A stretch of 64,000 bases of DNA from assembly GCF_024323335.1 (NCBI RefSeq), contig NC_066580.1, positions 85,359,391 through 85,423,390 of the forward strand, given 5' to 3'. Each line of letters begins with the position of its first letter. Positions within the stretch are counted from its first letter, which is position 1. Under the pieces are notes generated by a model that worked only from the letters and a program-made list of their open reading frames with translations, was not told the origin of the DNA and did not search any database. Position numbers and translations under genes: made by a program. This stretch comes from Lathyrus oleraceus. Lineage: Eukaryota; Streptophyta; Magnoliopsida; Fabales; Fabaceae. Shown piece by piece: positions 11,623-21,789 of this stretch.

Positions 11623-12140
11623 AGGAATCAATTGTAAGTCCATATGTTGGCCATTGTTCCTATGATTTGGAAGGGATTGAGTGTAAGACCATGTTGTTGG
11701 CAACTTGTATCCTATTTGCTTATTACTTTTGTTTTGTTGTATGTGAGGATTAGATTGTAAGTCCATGTTGGTGGCATTTGTATTCCTATGATCATCTTGT
11801 GGAGATTAGAATAAGTCCAGATAGATTGGCATCTGATATCCATGTTTTGTTTTGCTTTGGGAGATTGGAGTAAGACCATTTATTGGCATCTAGTATCCTT
11901 GTTTGTTTTGTTTCTTTGGAGATTGGTATAAGTCCAGTTGATTGGCATCCGGTATCCACTCTTTTGTTTTGTTTTGCCTTAGGAGATTAGTGTAAGTCCA
12001 TTGAGTGGCATCTGATATCCATGTTTGTTTTAGGAGATTGGTGTAAATCCATTTATTGGTATCCGGTATCCGCTTTTGTTTTGTGAGATTGGTGTAAGTC
12101 CATTGAGTGGCATCCGGTATCCATTTGTTTTGTTTATTTG
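11623..12140 (+). repeat. LTR-internal VNTR, about nine units of 50-75 bp
   Basis: Each unit reads roughly GAGATTGGTGTAAGTCCATT, then GAGTGGCATCCGGTATCC, then a TTTTG-rich spacer. Later units are more alike than earlier ones, and spacer length varies. LTR F has about six units (38900-39235, minus) and G about three (49740-49915, minus). I see none in LTR D. The array partly explains LTR length differences. Confidence 0.75.
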
Positions 12141-12740
12141 TTATTGCTCAGTTGCCTATTCCAAAAGACACACTTGAATCATCTTCTATATGATTTCAAG
12201 AGGTGAACCCTTCTAAGAAGTTTTACACTCCATTATCCATACCCTCTTTTGTTCCAAAACTCCTTTTCACATCTTGATTTTAAAACTTGAAATAAATGTT
12301 GTGCAAACATCTTCATGTCTTTTTCAAATTAGAAACCTGGACCTTAAGTCCTTGATTTTCAAACTTCACTTTTGTTAATACTCCTTTCTGAATTGAATCT
12401 TAATCATACTTTGACCATCCTTTTGTGAATAATCATAATCAATTAACTTCACCCATTCAATTGTTTTGTGGCTTTGTCCATTCTTGTTAAGTTTTCATAC
12501 ATTAGCCATAGGTTTGATTTATCCTAGTTGGTTGATGTTAATCTCACCTTTTGTCCTTAGTTGATTGAATTGTAACTCTTCCTTGCTTATCATAGGGTTA
12601 ACCCCTCACTAGCAAGTTGAAGCTTTTCTCACATGGTGGACATGTTGTTTGTATAAGGTTGAGTTTTCTCCCGTGGATAACGTAAGACCTTAGGGCTTGT
12701 GTTTAAAATTGAATTCACAAATTTTTTGGAAATCTTTTAG

Positions 12741-12796
12741 CCGAACTACGGCGTTTTGATCCTTTACCTTTTCATGGAAAGGTACGTAGGAAACGG
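12741..12796 (+). promoter_or_regulatory. Conserved LTR hairpin 1 (GAACTACG ... TACGTAGG)
   Basis: Outer arms CTACG (12746-12750) and CGTAG (12785-12789) enclose TTTGATCC and an inner stem ACCTTT/AAAGGT (12766-12771 with 12778-12783). The same layout with different inner stems occurs in D, F, G and H, which argues for selection on structure. It may act as RNA, since it lies downstream of the putative TATA box. Confidence 0.55.
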
Positions 12797-12919
12797 GTTC
12801 ATCCGTTCAAACACAAAAATAATAACTTGTACATTCTTTTCTCATCATCCCATTCATGTTTGCACAATAAATATTTCAAAACAAATAACATTTTCATTCA
12901 ACAAGTGTGAAAAGGGCTC

Positions 12920-12935
12920 CCTAGGAGTACCTAGG
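12920..12935 (+). promoter_or_regulatory. Conserved LTR hairpin 2 (six-bp stem, AGTA loop)
   Basis: CCTAGG-AGTA-CCTAGG, followed by ACG and, about 20 bases on, ACCTTCCC. D and F have the same stem. H has CCATGG on both sides. G has CCGTCG and CGGCGG. The AGTA loop is constant in element orientation. It ends 217 bp before the LTR end, against 214 bp in D and 212 bp in F. Confidence 0.6.
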
Positions 12936-13152
12936 ACGTTTTGGGTGCCTAACACCTTCCCATTGCGTAATTTACCTCTTACCCCGATCTCTGACATTTT
13001 CACTAGTTTTCTATGTGTAAAACTTCTTAGGCTTTTGTTCGCTTTTTAGCCAGTCCTTTGGATAAATAAAAGTGCAGTGGCGACTCGATTTCTTTGTATG
13101 CTTTGCTTATGGTTTAATCAATAAATCATATAGTGACGAATACACCGCTACA

Positions 13153-14325
13153 CTCATCATGTCCACCACCTACGTATCTAAGGACATCTTCCATCTCATC
13201 ATCATGGGTCGCACCACCACCTCCTGCATCCCCCATAAATGTTGGCCTGCCCTCAGGCCAATTAGAATAAGCAGCATACTCCGCCTGGGACGGAAAAGTG
13301 TGGGCTTTGGGTGCAAGAAAGGTATTCTGAAACTGCTGCTGCATAGCATCAAAAATGAATGATTGAGACCTCCTAGAAGCCTCAAAACTCTCACAGCAGT
13401 AGGTGGCGAACGCCATCTGATTAAATGCTGGCGTACTGCGGGCTCGGGGTCTAGAGGAAGAAGTGCCTGCTCCTTCAGCTCTGTCCATTTGGCTCTGGAA
13501 AAACCTGTTCAAATAAGCATCATTAGTTATACTAGTGATAGACAAGTGTACCTCATCCGGAATGGGCATATTTGCCTTTCGGCAAAGTCCCATAATCGGC
13601 CCCGAATATGTTAGAACACCAGCTTTCCCATCGAACTTGGTTCCACTAGTCGCAACTTTGCGCATCTCCCCCGCAATGATGAATGCCACATCTACTGATT
13701 TACCAATCATGATGTAGTAAAATAGGCATCCGACATCCAATGTAATGGTGGTGCTATGGCTTCATGTCCGAATATTGTTCAATAGAAGCACTAAATAGGC
13801 CCTTGCTTCCAAGTTCAAGCTCTCCCTCTTCCACGACTTCGGGAATCCCTGATCATTCAAATCATAAATCCTTCCCTCAAGGCACAAATGAGCAGTCCCG
13901 GTAGGAAGGTCCCAATCATTGGCCATTTCTTTGGCACGGTACTCACACCGTCCATTATCCGCCAAAATGAGAGGATTACCTAAATAGGCGTTGATCGCGT
14001 CCCTACTAAAGGAAATGATCTTTCCCATCACTCTTGTTTGGTAATGAAATGCCACTCCCTCCTCCAACTGAAGAGCATTGACGTAGAATTCACGCACAAT
14101 GTCATAGTTGATCTCTAGCTCTGGTTCATAAATTTTGTTCCATTTTCTTCTTTCAAAGTTCGCCACCAGCTTCCTATAAGTTCCACCCGGTGTCAAACGA
14201 ATGAATCGTTCCGGTTGAATGGTCCTTTTGATCAATTTTTCAAATCTCTCCTCGTGCTCATCACTAGTGAATCGTTGCACGGATCGTGAAGGACCGGAGA
14301 TCGTTGTTTTGGTACGTTTTGACAT
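13153..14325 (-). pseudogene. Athila env-like ORF (plant transposon protein family), truncated
   Basis: ATG at 14325. The frame runs to 13153, where element A cuts it, with one in-frame TGA at 13764-13762; both sides of the stop are in the same frame. The N-terminal part is basic and then holds a compact alpha-helical-looking domain, with RFIRLTPGG and YLGNPLIL as recognisable patches, known from the putative plant transposon protein family found downstream of Athila integrase. After the stop comes a segment with GKAGVLTYSG, then a Gln/Phe-rich tail. No transmembrane helix is visible in what remains, but the C-terminus is missing. Athila ORFs at this place are called env-like by position; membrane function is unproven. 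Confidence 0.7.
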
Positions 14326-15087
14326 CTACAACAAAATCAGAAACAACCACACAATAGCCATGAGTGAAGTTAGCATCCATAATTCAAAAATATGAAACTG
14401 AAATTTCCCAGTTCGCGGCGCGATGGCCCATTTGCGGCGCGAACCTTGCAAACCAGAAAAATATCAACAGCCTCTAGGGTTCCTACTGCTCAAAACTTTT
14501 TATCAACCATAACCATAAACCCTTACCCAATCCTAATTTGAATCCTCTACAAACATGCAAGGTGATATTCAGCAACTAAATCACTTTCTAGCAAAACCCT
14601 AGTGAACCTTAATGAGGAACAAAAAAGGAAAAGGAAGAGAGATTACACATACCTTTGTTGAGGATTGACTTGATTCTTGTTAAAAAGTTTAGGATTTTTG
14701 AAATGGAGAGGATTAATTTTGAATTTGGAAGTGGGATAGTGAAAGTGATGAAGAGAAGTGTGAAGTTGCAAATTATAAATGAAATAGAAATAACACAAAA
14801 TAGAACTTAAAAGGTTCTGCCATGCTCTGTTCGCGGTGCCAACGTGATTTTTCCATTCAGTTCGCGAGGAGAAGCTTGTTCGCGAGGCGAACTGAAGGAA
14901 GTTTTTAAAAATTGTTTGGGCATTGGAAAGAACTCCTTTTTTACAAGAAAAACCAAAACAGAATACATTAACAACTGAATTGACAAAAATTGAATTGCAA
15001 ACTTACGATGTTGGGTTGCCTCCCAACAAGCGCTTTGTTTAACGTCGTTTTGAGCTCGACGGTTCAATAATCTTCACGATCCGGCTA
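14326..15087 (-). other. Spacer between Athila integrase and env-like ORF
   Basis: No gene seen. It contains the Athila landmark at about 15020-15040 and two clusters of the GC-rich palindromic motif TTCGCG/CGCGAA (about 14410-14450 and 14828-14896) discussed under findings. The rest is AT-rich with no clear structure. Confidence 0.6.
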
Positions 15088-16011
15088 GGGAAATAACACA
15101 TACATCTCGATTCACTTCTCCATTATGGTAGACTTTTAGCCTTTTCCCATTTACAATCCAACTTTCCTGTGACTTTGGGTCCTCAACCACGATGGCCCCA
15201 TAGTTTTACCCCTCCTTTACAACAAACGGTCCCGACCACTTGGACTTTAGCTTACTGGGAAACAACTTCAATCTTGAACTGAAAAGCAACACCATTTGTC
15301 CAACTTTGAACTCTTTGTGACGGACCTTTCCATCATGGTACGCTTTCACTTTCTCCTTGTACAGTTTGTTTGAACGGTAAGCGTTGTTCCGTGATTCCTC
15401 CAATTCATGGAGTTGTCCTTTTTTTTTCTCCAGCTAGAGTGGAGCCAAAGGTCAAGAATTTGGGAGCCCAGAGTGCTCTATGCTCCATTTCCACCGGGAG
15501 ATGACAAGTCTTCCCATAAACCATCTGAAATGGAGTTAGTCCAATAGGAGCCTTGTAGGCGGTACGATACGCCCACAAAGCTTCAACCAATTTTGATGAC
15601 CAATCTTTTCTTGAACTCAAGACCGTTTTTTCAAGGATCCTCTTCACTTCTCGGTTAGAAACTTCCGTTTGACCATTCGCTTGTGGATGATAAGGAGTAG
15701 TCACCTTATGCTTTACACCATAATGTTCTAAAACTTTTTCTAGAGGTGTATTGCAAAAATGTGATCCCCCATCGCTTATCAACACCCGAGGCACACCAAA
15801 ACATGAAAATATGTTTTTCTTTAAAAAATTTATCACCGTTTTGGAGTCGGCCTTAGGTGAAGCAATTGCTTCCACCCACTTCGAAACATAGTCAACGACC
15901 ATGAGGATATACTCATTAGAGAAGGAAGAGGGGAATGGGCCAACGAAATCAATCCCCAACAATCAAAAGCTTCTTCTTCCAACATGTTGGTTAGAGGCAT
16001 TTCATCCTGTT
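15088..16011 (-). pseudogene. Athila integrase core and C-terminal part
   Basis: Continuation of pol beyond the solo LTR. The DD35E core is complete: Asp in VVDYVSKW, Asp in LISDGG, Glu in GQTEVSN, 35 residues between the last two by my count. Lesions: a one-base frameshift just before the core (about 15955), an indel in an A-run (about 15419-15427), and a TAA at about 15207. After that the frame goes on to a stop near 15088. The zinc finger that belongs to it lies on the other side of the solo LTR (about 17140-17290). The GPF module is present as SGPFVVKE. Confidence 0.8.
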
Positions 16012-17122
16012 TGAAGGTGAGAAAAACAAGAAAGGGGGGGTTTGAATTGTTTGAAAAATAAGCGCTTTTCCAAAAAGAAAATCACACAATGATTTTATAC
16101 TGGTTCGCTTATAACACAAAGCTACTCCAGTCCACCCGGCCAAGGTGATTTCGCCTTCAACAAGGACTTAATCCACTAATCTTGAAAGATTACAAACAAC
16201 CCCTAAGAGAGAAGAAAATCTCTTAGTCCTCTCAAGTCTACAGACTACAAAGAGTCACTTGAGGAAATCAAACAAATAAAAGATACAAGATATGTAATCT
16301 AGAGTGCTTCTAGTTAAGCAAGTATTACAAATTTAAGAACAGATTTTTCACTTGATAAGCAAAAGCTTAGTGAAATTCTTTGAAAACAAAGATGATTTTC
16401 TTGAGCGTGAAATAATTCAGTATAGTTTTGGCTAGTTGATTTCTTGCTTTTTTTTTGCTGAATGTTGATTTCTTCTCTATTTATATAGGAGTTGAAGTAG
16501 TGTTGAAATAGAGTTGAAGTAGAGTTGAATCTGGTGGATATAAAGATGTAGTTACGCCATTCCATAAATAGCTTCTGCAGGAGACTTTTTCTCTTAGAAG
16601 TGACTACTTACCACAAGTAGTATCTTCTCTCTTGGAAGTGGAGATTAACGTCTCTTTCTAATTGAGGAAATCCATTTGCAGAACTTTAACTTGGCTTAAA
16701 CGTTACTTCATCATGATTAACAAAGCTGATTAGAGTCTTCGTGTATCTGGAGAATCTTGGGATCTGGCTTCTGATGTTATTTCTTGAGAGTTCAGATAGC
16801 GCTGATAAATTTCAGAGTTTACAGAAGGCATTTGTTCAGAGTCAGAGCTTCTAGACTTTACTTCATGTTCAGATGCTTCTGATACTTTGCAGTTTTGTCC
16901 AGAGTCAGAGCTTCTTGAAACGAGATTCCACTTTAGATGCTTCTGATACTTGATAATTTGTATCTGATCTTGTTGTGCATCTGATGACATCATCAGATTT
17001 ATTTCTTCTTTCTTTAGAACCCTGCACACTTAGAAACTTTTCGTTAGGGTGCCATTTTTGGTTTCATCCTTTGTTATCATCAAAATCAAGGAATCTGTTG
17101 TAGAACAATTTTTGTTCTTACA
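16012..17122 (-). mobile_element. Solo LTR of a SIRE/Maximus-like Ty1/copia element (1,111 bp)
   Basis: On the minus strand it begins TGTAAGAACAAAAATTG and ends CACCTTCA. It is flanked by the five-base duplication CTGTT (16007-16011 and 17123-17127). Removing it and one copy of CTGTT rejoins the Athila integrase between the zinc finger and the core in frame. A TATA box is at 16477-16487 (minus TATATAAATAG). No internal copia genes remain, so it arose by LTR-LTR recombination. The family name is recalled from the LTR start and is less certain than the structure. Confidence 0.9.
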
Positions 17123-19300
17123 CTGTTTGCCTATCCCTCCACTTCGTTGGCATGTGTCACAACTCTTTGCGTGTTCGTGTGCGTCTTTAAACAAAGACGG
17201 CCAATAAAAGCCCACTAGGAGGACTTTAGTGGTTGTTCGCAAACCGCTATAATGACCTCCATACGGAGAGTTATGACAATGCCAAAGGATGTCTTTTGAC
17301 TCTTCAAGTGTCACACACCTTTTTAAAATACTGTCCACACCCTCTTTGAACAAATACGGATCATCCCACACATAGTACTTTGGATCCTCTAAGAATTTCT
17401 TTCTTTGATTACTAGTGAGGTCTTCCGGTGTCAAACCGGTTGCCTTATAATTAGCAAAATTGGCAAACCAAGGCCTCACTTGAATCGCATAAAGCTTTTC
17501 GTCCAGAAATTCTTCCCTTACTTCTTCTTCTTTATTTATAATTTCCACATTAACCAAACGGGACAAATGATCCGCTACCAAGTTTTTGGAACCTTTTTTA
17601 TCCCGGATTTCCAAATCAAATTCTTGTAATAACAAAATCCAACGAATTAATCTTTGTTTGGAATCCGGCTTGGTTAGCAAATACTTGATTGCCGAATGGT
17701 CGATGTAAACTACAACTTTGGACCCAATCAAATAAGCTCTAAACTTTTCCAATGCATACACTATAGCTAGTAACTCCTTTTCGGTTGTCTCATAATTGAC
17801 TTGCACCTCATTTAAAAGTTTACTAGCATAGTGGATGGCATGAAATTTTTTAGCTCTTCTTTGACCCAAAACCGCACCAACCGCATAATCGCTTGCATCA
17901 TACATAAGTTCAAAATCAAGTGTCCAATTTGGTGCAACGATTATGGATGCGGTGACTAACTTTTCTTTCAACTCAAGGAATGATTTTAGACACGACTCAT
18001 CCAAAAGAAATTGCGTACCTTTGTTGAGCAAATTACTCAAGGGCTTTGCTATCTTTGAGAAGTCCTTGATGAATCTTCGATAAAATCCAGCATGTCCAAG
18101 AAAGCTTCTTATTCCTTTGATGTTTGTTGGAGGTGGTAATTTTTCAATGACTTCCACCTTTGCTCTATCAACTTCTAGCCATTCGGAAGAGATTTTGTGA
18201 CCAAGAACAACGCCTTCGATGACCATAAAATTGCATTTCTCCCAATTGAGCACTAAGTTTGTTACCACACATCTTTCCAAAACCACATCAAGATTTTTCA
18301 AGCACAAATCAAAGGATGACCCATGAACGGAGAAGTCATCCATAAACACCTCAATGCATTCTTCGATCAAATCCGAGAATATTGCTTGCATACACCGTTG
18401 AAATGTCGTCGGTGCATTACATAATCCAAAAGGCATTCTTCGGTAAGCAAAGATGCCGAAAGGACATGTAAAAGTCGTCTTCTCATGATCCGCCGGGTTG
18501 ACCGAAATTTGGTTGTAACCCGAATAACCATCCAAGAAAGAATAGAAATTTTTGCCGGCCAACCTTTCCAACATTTGGTCCATGAAAGGTAGCGGGAAGT
18601 GATCTTTCCTTGTAGCTTGATTTAGCCTCCTATAGTCAATACACATCCTCCACCCGGTTACCGTTCTAGTTGGAATCAACTCATTTTTATCATTTTTGAT
18701 AACCGTCATACCACCCTTCTTTGGAACTACTTGCACTGGACTCACCCATTCACTATCGGAGATAGGATAAATCATTCTGGCCTCCAAGAGTTTGACAACT
18801 TCTTTTTTCACCACTTCTTTCATTGAGGGATTTAAGCGCCTTTGAGGTTGTGCAACGGGTTTGAAATTTTCTTCCATCATGATCTTATGCATACAATAGG
18901 CCGGACTAATACCCTTTTTATCAGATAATACCCACCCTATTGCACCTTCATTCTTTTTCAGCACTTGTATCAATTTATGCTCCTCTTTTGTGGACAAGGT
19001 ATTGCTAATGATCACCGGTTTAGTACAATCATCACCAAGGAACACATATTTCAAGTGTGAAGGTAGCATTTTCAACTCTAATTTTGGCTCTTCCACTTTA
19101 TTTTTCACATCCAAGTCTTCATTTGTCTCCTCATGATAAGCAATCTCTCCGCAAGACTCCAATTCATGTAATATTGCTTCAATCTCTTTTTCTTCATTTT
19201 CGGTTAAAACATTGTAAGCTCCGATAAGAGATCTCTCTAACGGATTAGAAACATGAACTTGGTTTGCAACATCCACTATTTCCTCCTCGGTGGCATCGAT
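17123..19300 (-). pseudogene. Athila RT, RNase H and integrase zinc finger
   Basis: The frame is open from the stop at 19303-19301 to the solo LTR. RT: its active site reads FMDD (about 18330-18345) instead of the commoner YVDD or YMDD. Other RT landmarks are WRMCIDYR and the [11 protein letters not shown] block. RNase H: about 17560-17960, with [23 protein letters not shown] and [10 protein letters not shown]. The integrase zinc finger with HYSG and CDTCQ is at about 17140-17290. The part itself has no stop; it is a pseudogene because the polyprotein is broken on both sides. RT and protease are in the same frame, separated only by the TAA. Confidence 0.85.
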
Positions 19301-19303
19301 TTA

Positions 19304-20047
19304 GAAAGAATCATGCTTGTCATTAGGATGCTTCATGGCCTCAAAAAGATTGAAAGTTACCTCTTCATCTTGCACTCTTACTTTCATGAGTCCATCATCA
19401 ATGTCAGTCATCATTCGGGCTGTTTTCATGAATGGTCTTCCAAGAATTAGAGGAACATCACGATCCTCATCCATGTCCACTATCACAAAATCTACCGGAA
19501 ACAAGAATTTATCTACCTTCACTAGCATATCTTGAGCAACTCCATATGGTGAAGTGGTAGACTTATCGACTAGTTGTAAAGTCATCCTTGTAGATTTAAT
19601 CTCAACATTACCTAATCTTTTAACAATGGATAAGGGGATTAAATTGATGCTTGATCCCAAGTCGATCAAACCATTACCAATGTAAGTGCCTTCAATGGTT
19701 ACCGGTAAAACAACTCGGCCCGGATCAGATTCCTTCCTTGGGAGAGTTTTTTGGATTATGGCACTACAACGTGCATCAAGCAAGATTGTCTCATCTTCCA
19801 CATATCTCCTCTTCTTTGTGAGAATATCCTTCATGAACTTTGCATACCTTGGCATTTGCTCTAGTGCGTCGGCAAATGGAATATTTATTTGAAGTTGCTT
19901 AAATATATCCATGAACCTTGCATAGTGTCTAGCATTATCCTTCTTTGATGGTACGTGCGGATAGGGTAGATGTTGAGCTGGAATGACACTCACTCCTTTG
20001 TCTCCTTTCTTCTTTTTTCTCGGCTCTGCTTCTTTCTTCTCATCCAC
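19304..20047 (-). pseudogene. Athila aspartic protease region
   Basis: The frame carries a basic linker, then a retropepsin-like core with LIDLGSSINLIPL (active-site Asp in D-L-G, as usual in Athila) and the later hydrophobic ILGRPFM. It ends at TAA 19303-19301, and the next codons continue RT in the same frame, so this stop is likely a point mutation within one pro-pol frame. The link to gag is disturbed: the gag frame stops near 20169 and the linker is open in a different frame. Confidence 0.75.
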
Positions 20048-20168
20048 TTCACCCTGCTATTCTGCTGATCCCTTCTGTTTCCGCTCTTTTTGCGGCACGA
20101 AAGGTGATTGCGGCGCGAACTGAACAGTTTCTGCCTCTTTCTCCTTTTCACACTCCATATCCTCACTT

Positions 20169-21659
20169 TTAGGTACAAACATCCATATCATTCTCTATTG
20201 TAATCTCCTCACTTTTTTCACTTGTCAACTCCTTATCGCTTCTAGTAACAATTGCTTTACAATGCTTCTTTGGATTGGTTTGAGTGTTAGCGGAGAAGGA
20301 AGAGCCCGTGTGTTGTTCCGACAATTGCTTCGCAAGTTGGCCTACTTGATTCTCCAAATTTTTGATAGCTTCCTCATTGCTCTTTTGGTTTGCCATGGAG
20401 GCTTGCATGAATTGTGTGAGAGTGTCTTCTAACTTTGAACTTCCGCCTTGCGATTGTTGTCCTTGAGAATTTGGATGTTGATAAGGACTTTGTTGCTGAA
20501 AATTTTGGTTGTTGAACCTTGATGGTTGATAGCCTTGATTGTTCCTTTGATATGAGTTGTTGTGGGGTGGAGGTTGCCTTTGATAACCTTGATTTTGGTT
20601 GTTCACATAACTCACTTCTTCCAATGGAGGATAATAACCGGTTGGATGATCTCCTTGACATAGTTCACAACATGCTACTTGATATCTAGCTTGAGATCCT
20701 TGAATTTCCTTCATTTGTTGTGGAAGTTTGGACATTTGTTGAGTGAGCAACTCCACTTGTTGAGAAAGTAGGTTGTTTTGAGCAAGAATAACATCATTGG
20801 TATTTAATTCAAGAACTCCCGGTTTCTGTTGTGAATAACTACGGTCATGTTGACTTTGACGATCATTGAGTGCCATCCGGTCAATAATGACTTTTGCCTA
20901 TTCCGTATTCTTTGACATAAGAGAGCCACCCGCGGTGGCATCCAAAAGTGTCTTGTGAGTTGATTGGAGCCCATTTAGAAAAATAAAGATTTGAGTGAGT
21001 TCATCAAAACCATGACCTTTTCATTTTCTCAACATTGACTTGAATCTTTCCCAAGCCTCATTTAGAGATTCGTTGCTCCCTTGAGTGAATACCGCAATAG
21101 CCGTTTTGGCTTCCATGAATCGGGATTGAGGAAAATATATTTCTAGAAACTTTTCTTCTAATGAATTCCAATCCGTTATCACTCTTGGTGCATGATCAAG
21201 ATACCACTCTTTTGCCTTTCCCACTAAGGAGTGTGGGAACATTCTCTTGAATAATGCTTCTTCACCCGCTTCCTCTATTCCCGTAGAATCCGCAATCTCA
21301 TAGAATTTGATGAGATGGGTATACGGATCTTCATGGTCCATTCCGGTGAATGGATTTGCATAAAGGAGTTGGAGGATTTTGGTCTTCATCTCCGTGTTCC
21401 TTCCACTGCGAGCAAATTGGGCATTTCTTCTTGGACTATTAGCGGACATTTCGGTAGGAGTTTCATCCGCCATGCTTCCTTCACAAGTTTCTACACCCAC
21501 TTCTTTGATTTGAACAAGTGAAGAAGTAGATACTTCTTCTCTCCGGTTCCTCTCTTCGGCTAGTTTCCTTCTTCTTCGTGTTTTGCTAATGAGCTTTCGA
21601 AGTGTTCTTTCAATTTCGGGATCGAATTGAAATTGCTCCTCGGTAGCCTTTCCTCGCAT
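20169..21659 (-). pseudogene. Athila gag with two in-frame stops
   Basis: ATG at 21659, 110 bases after the PBS. One frame runs to 20169, broken by TGA near 21018-21020 and TAG near 20905. Residues about 90-210 are a retrotransposon gag domain, with NPFTGMDHEDPY, KEWYLDH and FMEAKTAI. The C-terminal half is Gln/Asn-rich (NNQGYQ-type stretches). The zinc knuckle reads C-x2-C-x4-H-x4-Y: the last Cys is a Tyr. It ends in an acidic Lys/Glu stretch before the protease linker. Confidence 0.8.
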
Positions 21660-21768
21660 GTATTAGAATATACAAAACTAACAAACCAAGTGAAACACAA
21701 GAGTGATAATAAGTAAAAAAAAACTTAGAACAATGAATTATTGCAATGCTTGTAATATCGAACCCCAA

Positions 21769-21786
21769 TCCCCGACAACGGCTCCA
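21769..21786 (-). other. Primer binding site of element B
   Basis: On the minus strand TGGAGCCGTTGTCGGGGA, three bases inside the 5' LTR. It differs at two positions from the usual Athila Asp-tRNA site as I recall it. Together with the TG at 21790 it fixes the inner LTR boundary. Confidence 0.8.
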
Positions 21787-21789
21787 ATT

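Larger units (their letters stand above)
1..13152 (+). mobile_element. Element A: 3' portion of an Ogre-type Ty3/gypsy LTR retrotransposon
   Basis: The window opens inside the gag-pro frame of an Ogre (Tat lineage). Order seen: gag-pro tail, intron, RT, gypsy RNase H, archaeal-type RNase H, integrase, long repetitive 3' UTR, 3' LTR. The dual RNase H, the intron before RT and the LTR of about 5.4 kb are Ogre hallmarks. The 5' LTR, ORF1 and most of gag lie left of the window. The LTR ends in CTACA at 13152 and the next base belongs to the env-like gene of Athila element B, so A is inserted in B. The first five flanking bases (13153-13157, ctcat) would be the target duplication; its partner is outside the window. 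One stop in pol and few other lesions make A one of the younger elements here. Confidence 0.9.
7702..13152 (+). repeat. 3' LTR of element A (5'-truncated, 5.45 kb)
   Basis: Homology with the LTRs of D and F begins at ATCCCTCATGG (7702) and ends at CTACA (13152). The first 26 bases found in F, beginning TGTAAGACCCC, are missing, as is any polypurine tract. Internal landmarks: a possible TATA box (8819), a VNTR (11623-12140), hairpin 1 (12741-12796) and hairpin 2 (12920-12935). I assign it as a 3' LTR because the pol and 3' UTR precede it and there is no PBS after 13152. The stretch contains no gene. Confidence 0.8.

Noticed and set aside
7702..13152. LTR A read as the 5' LTR of element C
   Set aside because: No PBS or leader follows 13152; the next base is Athila env. 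The pol and 3' UTR upstream fit a 3' LTR of A.
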